In this document: positions 55,658-64,000 of the stretch, piece after piece | Layout: each line of letters opens with the position of its first letter | How positions within the stretch are numbered: the stretch's first letter is position 1 | Assembly: GCF_016863435.1 (NCBI RefSeq) | Contig: NZ_BOOW01000030.1 | Location: forward strand, 124,001-188,000 | DNA: 64,000 nt | Source of the DNA: Sinosporangium siamense | GTDB lineage: Bacteria > Actinomycetota > Actinomycetes > Streptosporangiales > Streptosporangiaceae | Direction: 5' to 3' | Program-made: the position numbers and the translations under genes | The notes under the pieces: model-generated | The model's database searches: none | What the model saw: the letters and a program-made list of their open reading frames with translations, nothing else | What the model was told of the DNA's origin: nothing

Positions 55658-55771
55658 GCCCTGCCGCCGCGGGAGCCCCCCTCCCCTGTGCCTGCCGCAC
55701 AAAGAACCCCGCGCCGCGCTGCCTCCCGGCCACATCGATGCCCCCGCCGGTTCCATGGCAAGGTCGACCCC

Positions 55772-56797
55772 GTGAACCACCGGACCCTAGGCCGCACCGG
55801 CATCCAGGTCAGCCCCCTCTGCCTCGGCACCATGATGTTCGGCGCCTGGGGCAACACCGACCACGCCGAATGCGAACGCATCATCCACGCCGCCCTCGAC
55901 GCCGGCATCAACTTCATCGACACCGCCGACGTCTACGCCTTCGGCGAGAGCGAGGAAATCCTCGGCCGCGCGCTCAAGGGCCGCCGTGACAACGTGGTCG
56001 TCACCACCAAGTTCAACAACCCGATGAGCGACGACCCCAACACCGGGGGCAACTCCCGCCGCTGGATCACGCGCGCCGTTGAGGACAGCCTGCGCCGCCT
56101 CGGCACGGACTACATCGACCTATATCTGGCCCACCGGCCCGACCCCAGGACCCCGATCGAGGAGACGACCGGCGCCCTCACCGACCTGGTGCGCCAAGGC
56201 AAGATCCGCGCCTACGGCACGTCGTCGTTCCCCGCCGCAGAGCTCGTCGAAGCCCAATGGGCCGCCGACCGCCGCCACCACGAACGCCCCGCCGCCGAAC
56301 AGCTCGCCTACTCCATCCTCGCCCGCCACGCGGAAGCCGCCGCCCTCCCCGTCGCCGAACGCCACAACCTCGGCGTCATGGTCTGGAGCCCCCTCAACGG
56401 CGGCTGGCTCACCGGCAAATACCAGCGGGACGCCCCGCCCCCCACCGACTCCCGTGCGGCACGCAACGCGGAACACTTCGACTACGCGGCGGCAGCCGTA
56501 CGCGGCCGCAAGCTGGACCTGGTCGACAAGTTGTCCGCCGTCGCCCGCGAGGCCGGCCTCCCGCTCATCCACCTGGCCCTGGCGTTCGTGCTCTCCCACC
56601 GCGCCGTTACCTCGGCCGTCGTGGGCCCCCGCACATTGGCCCAGCTCGAAGGCCAACTGGGGGCGGACGCCGTACGGCTGCCGCCTGAGGTGCTGGACGC
56701 CGTCGACGCGATCGCCGCCCCCGGCACGGCGGTCACGACGGCCGACAGCGGCTACATTCCCCCGGCCCTGTGCGAGCCCGCCCTGCGCCGGCGTTGA
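55772..56797 (+). CDS. Aldo/keto reductase
   Basis: This (beta/alpha)8 NADPH-dependent oxidoreductase of about 341 aa keeps the catalytic tetrad: Asp and Tyr in FIDTADVYAFGESE, Lys in VVTTKFN, and His in LYLAHRPDP. The C-terminal cofactor region (SAVVGPRTLAQLE) is also present. The GTG at 55772 was chosen because the protein then starts directly with the family's HRTLGRTGIQVSPLCLGTM; a longer frame from 55688 adds only low-complexity sequence. It is divergent from the siderophore exporter. Whether it belongs to that locus is unclear; the family reduces carbonyls of many kinds. Confidence 0.85.
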   Translation: MNHRTLGRTGIQVSPLCLGTMMFGAWGNTDHAECERIIHAALDAGINFIDTADVYAFGESEEILGRALKGRRDNVVVTTKFNNPMSDDPNTGGNSRRWITRAVEDSLRRLGTDYIDLYLAHRPDPRTPIEETTGALTDLVRQGKIRAYGTSSFPAAELVEAQWAADRRHHERPAAEQLAYSILARHAEAAALPVAERHNLGVMVWSPLNGGWLTGKYQRDAPPPTDSRAARNAEHFDYAAAAVRGRKLDLVDKLSAVAREAGLPLIHLALAFVLSHRAVTSAVVGPRTLAQLEGQLGADAVRLPPEVLDAVDAIAAPGTAVTTADSGYIPPALCEPALRRR

Positions 56798-56969
56798 GCG
56801 GCTCGGTCACCTTTGAGCGCTGAGCGCGGCTGTAGCGCGCGGCCCGGCCGAACAGCGCGCCTGCCGTCTGGAACCGGCGGCCGGCGAAGGACTCACCCAG
56901 GATCACACCGACTGGCGGGCGCCCGTCCCGCTCGGCGGCGAACGCGAGGCTGTAGCTCGCGGCCCTCAT
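56733..56969 (-). CDS. Possible small hypothetical protein or gene remnant
   Basis: An ATG at 56969 opens a 78-codon frame whose first ~50 codons have the strong third-position GC bias of real genes here (MRAASYSLAFAAERDGR...GRRFQTAGALFGRAARYSRAQ). It lies just beyond the GMC oxidoreductase stop and its tail overlaps the end of the aldo/keto reductase gene on the other strand. No clear ribosome site and no recognised domain. It may be a remnant of a larger gene. Confidence 0.25.
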   Translation of the reverse strand: MRAASYSLAFAAERDGRPPVGVILGESFAGRRFQTAGALFGRAARYSRAQRSKVTEPLNAGAGRARTGPGECSRCRPS

Positions 56970-57024
56970 GGATCCCGGCTTCACGCCGGCACACTCGGCA
57001 GGGCCGAGGCCACTGCCGGGTTCA

Positions 57025-58533
57025 TCAGGAGGCGACAGCGCGGACGAGGTGCTCCGCGAGCGCGACGACCGGCAGGTTGGTGGTGGCACGCGGGACAGTG
57101 GGCATGATCGAGGCGTCGATGATCCAGAGGTTGTCGCTGCCGTGCACTCGCCCCGTGTTGTCGACCACCGCCCCTGCGGACGTATCGGTGCCGATCGCGC
57201 AGGTGCCCACCGGATGCCAGTAGTGCGCGGCGGAGGAACGCATTGCCGCCGTGCTCGCGTCCGGGCTGGCGCTGAAGTCGTCGAGCGGTCTTCCGAGCAG
57301 AGGAGCCAGTGCCGGCGAGGCTGCCATGCGCCGGCACCAGTCGACGCCGTCCCGCAGCACTCCCAGATCGGCCCCTGCGCGATCTGTGAGGTAGGCGTGG
57401 TCGACGACGGGCTTCGATCCCGGATCGCGGGACGTGAGCCGGAGGGTGCCCCGGGACTGCGGGGTGAGGCACGCGGCCGGGAGGACGCAGACCCAGCCGT
57501 CCGCAGTGTGGGTCGTCCACGGGAGGAGGTGCAGGTCGTAAGGGGACTGGCCACCGGTCGAGTGTGCTTTGCCGATGACCTGCTCGTCCGGCAGCGGGTG
57601 CTTCTCCGCGTAGGCGGCGAGCCGCCGCGCCAGTTCGTCACTGGCCGCGAAACGGAGTTCGACGGTGGGGTGGTCGTGCAGGTTACGCCCGACGCCGGGA
57701 AGGTCGAGGCGGGGGTCGACACCGAGGGCGCGCAGCTCTTCGGCTGGGCCCACGCCACTGCGCAGGAGCACCTCCGGGCTGCCGTAGGCGCCTGCGCAGA
57801 GCACGAACCGGTCGGCCTCCACGACGAACCGCTCCCGGCCCCGGAGCATGTGAGCGCGGCGGACCGTCGAACCTCGGAACTCGAGCCGGTCGACCAGGGC
57901 GTTGTCGATGATGCGCAGTCCGCTGCCGCCTCGGACTGGATCGAGATAGGCGAAGCCGCTGTTCCAGCGGACACCGCCGGGATTGTTCACAGGTGAAGGA
58001 CCGCATCCGGCACCCCCGAGCAAGTCGTCGAGGTCGTTGGTCCGGGGGATCCCACACTCGATCATGGCGTTCATCGCCGCGGCCTGGAAGGGGGTGAGCT
58101 CCTCATCGGAGTAGTGCCTGACGCGCAGTTTGGCCGCGCCCTCCTTCATCAGACCGGCGAGTGACTCATCGGTCCAGGAAAGCCCCCACGAGTGATAGTC
58201 GGAGACGTGACCGACGGTCTGCGAGCAACCGTTGTGCGAAGAGCAGCCGCCGACGACACGGGCGCGTTCGAACGCCAGCTCCCGCTCGGGAGACGCGCCG
58301 GGGCCTCGATAACCCCAGTCGTGCGTTTCCGGCAGGGTCAAGCTGTCGAGAAGCTCTCGGGGCCACCGGCCCGAGCCGAAGGAGCCGTAGTCGGGTCCGG
58401 CTTCGACGACCGCGACGGACAACGACGGGTTTTCCAGCAGGCGACCGGCGACGACTGCACCTGCCGTACCGCCGCCGAGAACCGCGACGTCCACCCGGAC
58501 AGGCTGTTCTAAGTCGTGTGCAGCGCTTATCAT
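57025..58533 (-). CDS. GMC-family FAD oxidoreductase
   Basis: This 502-aa protein has the GMC architecture. The N-terminal dinucleotide motif is VAVLGGGTAGAVVAGRL. Also present are the GMC signature region ERARVVGGCSSHNG, the second signature CAGAYGSPEVLLRSGVGP, and the C-terminal His pair region AHYWHPVGTC with N in TTNLPVVALAEHL. It oxidises an alcohol (choline-, glucose- or aryl-alcohol-like) using FAD. No signal peptide is seen, so it is cytoplasmic. It is divergent from a DJ-1/PfpI gene across a 52-bp AT-rich gap; shared control is likely. Confidence 0.88.
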   Translation of the reverse strand: MISAAHDLEQPVRVDVAVLGGGTAGAVVAGRLLENPSLSVAVVEAGPDYGSFGSGRWPRELLDSLTLPETHDWGYRGPGASPERELAFERARVVGGCSSHNGCSQTVGHVSDYHSWGLSWTDESLAGLMKEGAAKLRVRHYSDEELTPFQAAAMNAMIECGIPRTNDLDDLLGGAGCGPSPVNNPGGVRWNSGFAYLDPVRGGSGLRIIDNALVDRLEFRGSTVRRAHMLRGRERFVVEADRFVLCAGAYGSPEVLLRSGVGPAEELRALGVDPRLDLPGVGRNLHDHPTVELRFAASDELARRLAAYAEKHPLPDEQVIGKAHSTGGQSPYDLHLLPWTTHTADGWVCVLPAACLTPQSRGTLRLTSRDPGSKPVVDHAYLTDRAGADLGVLRDGVDWCRRMAASPALAPLLGRPLDDFSASPDASTAAMRSSAAHYWHPVGTCAIGTDTSAGAVVDNTGRVHGSDNLWIIDASIMPTVPRATTNLPVVALAEHLVRAVAS

Positions 58534-58585
58534 GCGGGAAGTTTAATCGATCGAACGATAAAATATCTAGGAGGTAGCGGAGCAC

Positions 58586-59263
58586 ATGGACGTCGCCATT
58601 CTCATTTACGAAGGGTTCACCGCCCTGGACGTGACCGGGCCGTTCGAGGTGCTGAGCCGCCTGCCGGCCCCCCGGGTGCGCTTCGTCTCCGCCATCCCGG
58701 GGATGTGCCCTGCCGACCAGCCGGGATTCGGCCTGGTGGCGGAGCCGCTGGAGAGCATGGCGGAGCCCGACTTGATCGTGGTCTCCGGCGGCTCCACCAC
58801 GCAGCGGTTTTTGAGCGACGAGGCCGTGCTGACGTGGCTGCGCCGGGCGCACCAGACCAGTGTGCGGACGACGTCGGTGTGCACCGGCGCCCTTCTGCTC
58901 GGCGCGGCCGGCCTGCTTGAGGGGCGCGAGGCCACGACGCACTGGTACGAACTCGAAAGCCTGCGCTGCTTCGGGGCCACACCGACGTCCCGCCGGGTCG
59001 TCGAGGACGGCAAGATCATCACTGCGGCAGGCGTGTCCTCCGGCATCGACATGGCGCTGCTGCTCTGCGATCGGCTGCAGGGCCCCGCTTACGCGCAGGC
59101 GGTGCAGTTGGCAATCGAGTACGACCCGCAGCCGCCGCACGACGCCGGTTCGGTATCCAAGGCCCCGGCCGAGGTCGTACGGTTCATGCGGGACGACTTC
59201 GCGCGCTCGTATGGTCCATCGTGGGCAGAGCGGTGCGCTTCATCCCCAGGCGGTGACCGATAG
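58586..59263 (+). CDS. DJ-1/PfpI-family protein, isonitrile-hydratase-like
   Basis: This 225-aa protein has the DJ-1/PfpI fold with nucleophile Cys99 in the elbow TTSVCTGALLLGAAGLL, the acidic partner in DVTGPFEVL and the ATTHW stretch typical of isonitrile hydratase-like members and of the ligand domain of GATase1-type AraC regulators. It has no DNA-binding domain, so it is an enzyme or chaperone. A strong AGGAGG precedes the ATG. Substrate is unknown; the family also includes glyoxalase III-like and stress proteins. It is divergent from the GMC gene. Confidence 0.83.
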   Translation: MDVAILIYEGFTALDVTGPFEVLSRLPAPRVRFVSAIPGMCPADQPGFGLVAEPLESMAEPDLIVVSGGSTTQRFLSDEAVLTWLRRAHQTSVRTTSVCTGALLLGAAGLLEGREATTHWYELESLRCFGATPTSRRVVEDGKIITAAGVSSGIDMALLLCDRLQGPAYAQAVQLAIEYDPQPPHDAGSVSKAPAEVVRFMRDDFARSYGPSWAERCASSPGGDR

Positions 59264-59301
59264 CCGGAACCGCGCTTCTTCCTCCTCACCGGGGCCGTCG
59301 C

Positions 59302-59343
59302 CCCCGGCGCCCGCGACCGGCTCAGCCGTTGCGGGTGCCGGGG
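59302..59343. terminator. Bidirectional hairpin between convergent genes
   Basis: Arms CCCCGGCGCCCGC (59302-59314) and GCGGGTGCCGGGG (59331-59343) pair at 12 of 13 positions between the ends of the DJ-1 and aldehyde dehydrogenase genes. Confidence 0.65.
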
Positions 59344-59426
59344 CGCCTCGTCCCGCTCCGCCGTACATGAGCATGGCCAGGCCTTGCCGTTCCGGCCACC
59401 GCCGCGGTTCGGGCGGGCGTCACAGG

Positions 59427-60860
59427 TCAGCGCAGGCTGGCCATGACGTGCTTGATGTGGGTGTAGTCCTCCAAGGCGTACGCCGACAGGTCCTTGCCGT
59501 AACCCGACTGCTTGTAGCCGCCGTGGGGCATCTCCGACGCCAGCGGGACGTGATCGTTGATCCACACGCAGCCGAACCTCAGTGCCTTCGACATGCGCAG
59601 GGCACGGCCGATGTCGCGGGTCCACACCGAGGAGGCCAGTCCGAACGGCGTGCCGTTGGCCAGCGCGAGGGCTTCCTCTTCGGTGTCGAAACGCTGGACC
59701 GTGGCGACCGGGCCGAAGATCTCCCGCTGAACCATTTCGTCGTCCTGGCGGAGTCCGGCGACAACCGTGGGCTCGTAGAAGAAACCCGGCCCGCCGGCTG
59801 CCCGGCCGCCGGTGACCACCTCGGCGTGCGCGGGTCGCCGGTCGATGAAACCCGCCACCCGTTCGCGCTGACGAAGGCTGTTGAGCGGCCCGAGTGTGGT
59901 GTCGGGGGCCCGGGTGTCGCCCATCGTCAACTTGCCCGCCCTGTCGGCGAGACCGGCCACGACGTCGTCGTACAGACGGCCGGCGACGAGCACCCTGGTC
60001 GCCGCGGTGCAGTCCTGGCCCGCGTTGTAATATGCCGCGCCCGAGACGACCTCCAGCACCTGCTCAAGGTCGGCGTCATCGAAGATCACAACGGGGGCCT
60101 TGCCGCCGAGCTCCAGATGGACACGCTTGAGAGTGCGGGCGGCCTGCTCGGCTACCCACTTGCCCGTGTCCACAGATCCGGTGAGGGAGACCAGATCGAT
60201 CTCCGGGTGCTCCACCAGCGCGGCGCCGGGCTCGTTCGCCCCGAGAACGACGTTGAACACTCCCGGAGGGAGAATATCCGCGGCCAACTCCGCGAGCCGG
60301 AGCGTGGTGACCGGGGTCGAGGGCGCGGGCTTGAGCACAGTCGTGCATCCGGCGGCGAGCGCCGGGCCGATCTTCCACACCGCCATCATCATCGGATAGT
60401 TCCATGGCGCGATCTGGCCGACCACACCCACGGGTTCCCGGCGAATCATCGAGGTGTAGCCCTCGACATACTCCCCTGCCGCCTTGCCTTCCAGGCATCG
60501 GGCCGCGCCGGCGAAGAAGCGTAGGTTGTCGGCCATGGAGCTGATCTCATCGCTTTGCACCACGTGAAGCGGCTTACCGGCGTTGGCTGACTCCAGCTCG
60601 GCCAGTTCGGCACCGTGCTCCTCGATCGCGTCCGCCAGCCGCAGCAGGGCGAGCGCCCGTTCGCCGGGAGTGGTGGCCGACCAGCGTGGGAAGGCCGCCT
60701 TCGCCGCGGCCACCGCCAGGTCGATGTCCTCGGGACCCGAGCGGGAGGCGCTGGCGATGCTCTCTTCGGTCGCCGGGTTCAGCACAGGCATGTACCGCTG
60801 TTCGTGCGGCTCGACATGCTCGCCGTTGATAAGGTTCCGCAGCACTCGGATTTCGGACAT
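59427..60860 (-). CDS. NAD(P)-dependent aldehyde dehydrogenase
   Basis: This 477-aa enzyme is most like gamma-aminobutyraldehyde/betaine-aldehyde-type dehydrogenases ([47 protein letters not shown]). The catalytic Cys is C284 in YYNAGQDCTAATR and the general base Glu is E250 in HLELGGKAP. The ATG at 60860 is the natural start; the open frame continues upstream into the ligase gene but without family similarity. It is the last gene of a leftward operon with an acyl-CoA ligase, an amidohydrolase and an amidase, and would oxidise an aldehyde intermediate to the acid. Confidence 0.9.
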   Translation of the reverse strand: MSEIRVLRNLINGEHVEPHEQRYMPVLNPATEESIASASRSGPEDIDLAVAAAKAAFPRWSATTPGERALALLRLADAIEEHGAELAELESANAGKPLHVVQSDEISSMADNLRFFAGAARCLEGKAAGEYVEGYTSMIRREPVGVVGQIAPWNYPMMMAVWKIGPALAAGCTTVLKPAPSTPVTTLRLAELAADILPPGVFNVVLGANEPGAALVEHPEIDLVSLTGSVDTGKWVAEQAARTLKRVHLELGGKAPVVIFDDADLEQVLEVVSGAAYYNAGQDCTAATRVLVAGRLYDDVVAGLADRAGKLTMGDTRAPDTTLGPLNSLRQRERVAGFIDRRPAHAEVVTGGRAAGGPGFFYEPTVVAGLRQDDEMVQREIFGPVATVQRFDTEEEALALANGTPFGLASSVWTRDIGRALRMSKALRFGCVWINDHVPLASEMPHGGYKQSGYGKDLSAYALEDYTHIKHVMASLR

Positions 60861-60874
60861 GTCTCGTCTCTCCC

Positions 60875-62407
60875 TCAGGAAGCAGCCATCAGGCGCAGCT
60901 TCACCTTGTCGACTTTGCCGACGGCCAGCTTCGGCAGCTCGGCTTCGAGCCGGAACACCTTCGGCACCTTGTAGTTGGCCAGGCGCCCGCGCGCGTGTTC
61001 GCGCAACTCCGCCACGCTCACCGGCGACCTCGGCACCACGAAGGCGTGGCCCACCTCGCCCCAACGCTGATCGGGCACCCCGACCACGGCCGCGAACGCG
61101 ACCGCCGGGTGCTCCTCCAGCGCGACTTCGATCTCTCGCGGATAGACGTTGTAGCCGCCCGACTTGAACATCTCCTTGAGCCGGCCGACCAGCCGGATGT
61201 GGCCGCCCCGCTCCTCGACTGCCAGATCGCCCGTGTGCAGCCACCCGTCGGAGTCGATTGCGGCGAGCGTCGCCTCCGGATCGCGGAAGTAGCCGCGTGT
61301 GATGAAAGACCCGCGGATAAGCAGTTCGCCGCTTTCGCCGGGCGCCGCGAATGCTCCGTCCAGACGGCGCAGCGCCACCTCATAGTTCGGATCCACCCGG
61401 CCGACGCTCCACGACAGCACGTCAAGGGAGTCACCCGGATCGGTGTAGGTCACCGATCCCGTCGACTCGGTGAGGCTGTAGCTGGTGGCCAGCCGGGCTC
61501 CCGTCTTCGACAGGGTTTCCAGCAGACTCCGCGGCGCGGCGGCTCCGCCCCACAGGATGTACTCCAATGAGCTGAGGTCGCTCTCGCCCCACTCCGGCGT
61601 GGCGACCATCGCCAGCAGCTGTGTGGGGATGCAGTAGAGATGGGTCAGGCGTTCCCGTTCCACCGTCCGAAGAGCCTCTGCCGGGTCAAAACGGGACAGG
61701 TAAACCACTGTGCCGCCCGCGACCAGGATCGACGTGCTGATGTCGCCGAGCCCGCCGATGTGGTTCAGCGGAAGGTCGCACAGCTTACGCGGGGCCTGCC
61801 CGTACCATTGGCCCGCCTGCACCACCCCGCAACTCGCCAGGCCCTGGTGTGGGACGAGCGCTCCCTTCGGCTTGCCCGTGCTCCCCGAGGTGTAGATCAT
61901 CGCCGCGGGGTCCAGCCCCGCCACCTCGCGCCGCGCCGCCGACAGGCGGTCATCGGGGGTCGCCGCGTCGATGAACTCCTGATAACTCGGCCATCCACCC
62001 CGCACCACACGGATGTGCCGCTCTGACGAGAGTGCACGCAGCGTCGCCTCCTGCGTGAGGTCGTCGGGACCGAGCATCCCGAACAGCAGCACCGGCTCGC
62101 TGTGACCGACCACATGAGCCAATTCGGCGGTGGTGTACTTCGGATTCAATCCCACCCAGATGCCGCCGATGCTCGCCGTCGCAAGAAAGACCACGAAACA
62201 TTCGGGCTGCGGGTGGCCGAGCAGCGCGACCCGGTCGCCACGCTTCACCCCCGCGGCCAGTAGCGCAGCCGCGCAGCGGTCGACGTCGTCGCGTAGACGC
62301 TCGTATGTCCAGCGCCCGCGTTCCCCGGCCAGCGCCTCCCCGGCCGGCCGATGTGTGGCCCAATAGTCCACGTAATCGGTGATGCGCGGGAGAACAGGGA
62401 TGCTCAT
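60875..62407 (-). CDS. AMP-forming acyl-CoA ligase
   Basis: This 510-aa ANL enzyme has A3 motif [17 protein letters not shown]5 SYSLTESTGSV, A7-A8 GDLAVEERGGHIRLVGRLKEMFKSGGYNVYPREIE and the A10 lysine in AVGKVDKVKL. The start at 62407 overlaps the amidohydrolase stop by ATGA; an upstream extension is not coding. It activates an acid to its CoA ester. In the operon it follows an amidohydrolase and precedes an aldehyde dehydrogenase, consistent with breakdown of an amide or aromatic compound. Confidence 0.9.
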   Translation of the reverse strand: MSIPVLPRITDYVDYWATHRPAGEALAGERGRWTYERLRDDVDRCAAALLAAGVKRGDRVALLGHPQPECFVVFLATASIGGIWVGLNPKYTTAELAHVVGHSEPVLLFGMLGPDDLTQEATLRALSSERHIRVVRGGWPSYQEFIDAATPDDRLSAARREVAGLDPAAMIYTSGSTGKPKGALVPHQGLASCGVVQAGQWYGQAPRKLCDLPLNHIGGLGDISTSILVAGGTVVYLSRFDPAEALRTVERERLTHLYCIPTQLLAMVATPEWGESDLSSLEYILWGGAAAPRSLLETLSKTGARLATSYSLTESTGSVTYTDPGDSLDVLSWSVGRVDPNYEVALRRLDGAFAAPGESGELLIRGSFITRGYFRDPEATLAAIDSDGWLHTGDLAVEERGGHIRLVGRLKEMFKSGGYNVYPREIEVALEEHPAVAFAAVVGVPDQRWGEVGHAFVVPRSPVSVAELREHARGRLANYKVPKVFRLEAELPKLAVGKVDKVKLRLMAAS

Positions 62408-63285
62408 ACGGGCAGCGCCTCCTGACGTAGCGACAACAACCGAGCGGCGTTGTCGTGCAGCAGCGCGTCCAAGGTCTCCGCCCGCAGACCAAGGGCGTGC
62501 CACTCCTCCAGTGCCCGCTTGTGCGGGAAAACCGGCCAGTCCGTGGCGAAGAGCACCTGGTCGCGGAGCAGGTTGTTCATGAAACGCAGCATCATCTCCC
62601 AGCCTGAGCCCGGCACACCCAGATACTTGGGGGCTAGACCGCCGAAATCGATGAACACGTTGGGGTGGCGCCGCGCGACCGCGACGATCTCCGGAACCCA
62701 CGGCCAGGCCGCATGGCAGGCGATGAGGGTGGCCTCAGGGAAGTCGCAGGCCACCTGGTCCAGCCGCACCGGGCGTTCGGCCTCGATGGGATGGCGCCGG
62801 GAATAGTTGACGCCCGTGTGGACGGCGACGGCGAGGTCGAGCTCGGTGGCCTTGGCGTAGACCGGGTAGAGCGAGCGGTCGTCGATGGCATGGCCGAAGA
62901 AGGACGGTTGTATGTTGATCCCCTTCAGGCCGAGGGCGGCGACCCGCTCGATCTGGCGCACCGCGCGCATCACCGAGAAGGGCTCCAAAGTGACCGTCCC
63001 GAAGCCGGAGAAGCGGTCGGGGTGGAGCCGGACCTGCTCGGCCACCTCTTCGTTGAGCGCGTCGGCGTAGTCGCCGTGCTCGTACTCGGCGTGGAGCACG
63101 GCGTGGCCGATCCCGGCCTCGTCCATCTCAGCCAGGAGCTCGGCCACGTCCTTGTGCCAGCCGTTGCCGATGTCAAGCACTGCTTCGTACTGGGTGTAAA
63201 CCTCGCCTCCGGCGGACAGCGGGGGACGGACGGCGCTGGGCACCCGCACACGGAAATCGATGATCGTCATAGGTGCCGAATTCAT
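62404..63285 (-). CDS. Amidohydrolase-2-family TIM-barrel protein lacking the HxH motif
   Basis: This protein of about 293 aa is in the amidohydrolase_2 (ACMSD/gamma-resorcylate decarboxylase-like) group: VAVHTGVNYS and LIACHAAWPW supply two metal-type histidines and VLFATDWPVFP the catalytic Asp. The usual N-terminal H-x-H is replaced (IIDFRVRVPS), so metal binding is altered or absent, as in a subset of this family. The ATG at 63285 has a GAGGAA site six bases upstream; an ATG at 63318 overlapping the amidase stop by ATGA is the alternative. It could hydrolyse or decarboxylate a ring or lactone intermediate. Confidence 0.8.
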   Translation of the reverse strand: MNSAPMTIIDFRVRVPSAVRPPLSAGGEVYTQYEAVLDIGNGWHKDVAELLAEMDEAGIGHAVLHAEYEHGDYADALNEEVAEQVRLHPDRFSGFGTVTLEPFSVMRAVRQIERVAALGLKGINIQPSFFGHAIDDRSLYPVYAKATELDLAVAVHTGVNYSRRHPIEAERPVRLDQVACDFPEATLIACHAAWPWVPEIVAVARRHPNVFIDFGGLAPKYLGVPGSGWEMMLRFMNNLLRDQVLFATDWPVFPHKRALEEWHALGLRAETLDALLHDNAARLLSLRQEALPV

Positions 63286-63314
63286 GGAACGTTCCTCTGA
63301 GTCGGAAGAGTAGG

Positions 63315-64000
63315 TCATAGCGGTAGGCCCGCCGGTGTGCGGTGCCGCCAGGGATAGGCGCGCTCAAGCTGCCCCGCCAAGGCCAGGACGGTGCCGTCCT
63401 GCCACCTGCCTCCGATGAGCTGAACACCCAAAGGCAGGGCGCCCGGCTGCGGAACCAGCGGCACAGAGATCGCGGGCAGGCCCAGCATGTTGCCGAGGGC
63501 GGTGAGCGAGGCGGTCTGCAAGGCGCGGCGCAACGGCACCCAAGGGTCTGTCTCCTGCCCTTCCCACAGCGATCCCACGCGGGGCGCGAGGACGGGGTTC
63601 GTCGGGGTGAGCAGGACGTCAACAGAGTCCCACGCCTTGTACATCTCAGCCGACCGGAGCTGCAGCTCCAAGATGGTGGTCACGTAGGTCAAGGAATCGG
63701 TCTCGCGGGCGGCCTGGCGAAGCGTGCGGTTGAGCGGCTCCACCGCCGACTCGTCGACCACCGCGCAGTCGGCCGAGCCGGTGGAGTAGAAGATGTCGAA
63801 CCGGGGCGCGAACCAGTCGGGGTCGAGTCCGGGGATGTCCTGCTCCACCACCTCGTGGCCGAGATCGGCAATCATGTCGGCCGCGCGGCGGAGCGTATCC
63901 CGCGCCGCCGGGTCCACCTCCACGTGAAACGCGGGCTGGAGGTTCAGCCCGATGCGCAGCCGCCCCGGGTCACGCAGCGCCCGCTCCTGGAATGGCGTCT
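63315..64000 (-). CDS. Amidase-signature family enzyme, N-terminus beyond window edge
   Basis: The visible ~227 residues are the C-terminal part of an amidase-signature protein: PGRLRIGLNLQP, VDPAARDTLRRAADMIADLGHEVVEQ, LLTPTNPVLAPRVG and LPAISVPLVPQPGALPLGVQLIGGRWQDGTVLALAGQLE are standard family segments. The Ser-Ser-Lys catalytic residues lie upstream, outside the window. The frame is open from 64000 to a stop at 63315. It is the first visible gene of the leftward operon and would release an acid and ammonia or an amine from an amide. Confidence 0.9.
   Translation of the reverse strand, partial: TPFQERALRDPGRLRIGLNLQPAFHVEVDPAARDTLRRAADMIADLGHEVVEQDIPGLDPDWFAPRFDIFYSTGSADCAVVDESAVEPLNRTLRQAARETDSLTYVTTILELQLRSAEMYKAWDSVDVLLTPTNPVLAPRVGSLWEGQETDPWVPLRRALQTASLTALGNMLGLPAISVPLVPQPGALPLGVQLIGGRWQDGTVLALAGQLERAYPWRHRTPAGLPL

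Overview
The window is about 72% GC and uses GTG starts and 4-base start/stop overlaps freely. Its regulators and siderophore genes are of actinomycete type. It is most likely the chromosome of a filamentous actinomycete (Streptomyces/Nonomuraea-like); the genus cannot be fixed from this sequence. It opens inside one gene and closes inside another.

Region 1 (1-7269, all minus strand) is a tightly overlapped operon. In transcription order it holds a CRP-type regulator, a class III nucleotide-cyclase-like protein, a 738-aa P-loop/HEAT-like protein, an unknown 294-aa protein, a lipoprotein with a VWA-like MIDAS and an OmpA-like domain, and a multi-pass membrane protein cut by the window edge. 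The cyclase-like protein (C-terminal end) and the P-loop protein (N-terminal region) carry the same short G-x-INV motif, which resembles an amyloid/RHIM-type pairing motif. This suggests an NLR-like signalling or defence system.

Region 2 (7530-18397, minus) is a catabolic block: class III aminotransferase, Lrp-type regulator, Rieske oxygenase, VOC protein, SnoaL-like protein, DhnA-type aldolase, HyuA/HyuB, AMP-forming acyl-CoA ligase and RraA-type aldolase. A perfect 9-bp inverted repeat lies in front of it. The substrate is not evident.

Region 3 (18575-25836, minus) is a seven-gene operon: radical SAM enzyme, ureohydrolase, Fe(II)/2-oxoglutarate-oxygenase-like protein, small FtsH-peptidase-like protein, BioF2/FemAB-like N-acyltransferase, APH-like kinase and MFS exporter. 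I do not recognise the set as a known pathway; it is the best candidate for an undescribed biosynthetic system. A TetR regulator and a divergent YtcJ-like amidohydrolase (26186-28536) follow.

Region 4 (28641-55657) is a hydroxamate siderophore locus. It has an M20 peptidase, N5-hydroxyornithine formyltransferase, ornithine N5-monooxygenase, two FecCD permeases, a binding lipoprotein, a 5,224-aa four-module NRPS, an MbtH protein and a heterodimeric ABC exporter. Four DmdR/IdeR-type iron boxes control it. The third adenylation pocket reads as the known N5-hydroxyornithine code, and the first and fourth pockets are near twins. The layout parallels erythrochelin/foroxymithine-type tetrapeptides. 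The NRPS has several oddities: an embedded terminator-like palindrome, a module that seems to have lost its epimerase, and altered condensation motifs.

Region 5 (55772-64000) holds an aldo/keto reductase, a divergent GMC oxidoreductase/DJ-1 pair, and a catabolic operon (amidase, amidohydrolase, acyl-CoA ligase, aldehyde dehydrogenase).

No rRNA, tRNA, CRISPR array or intact insertion sequence was seen.
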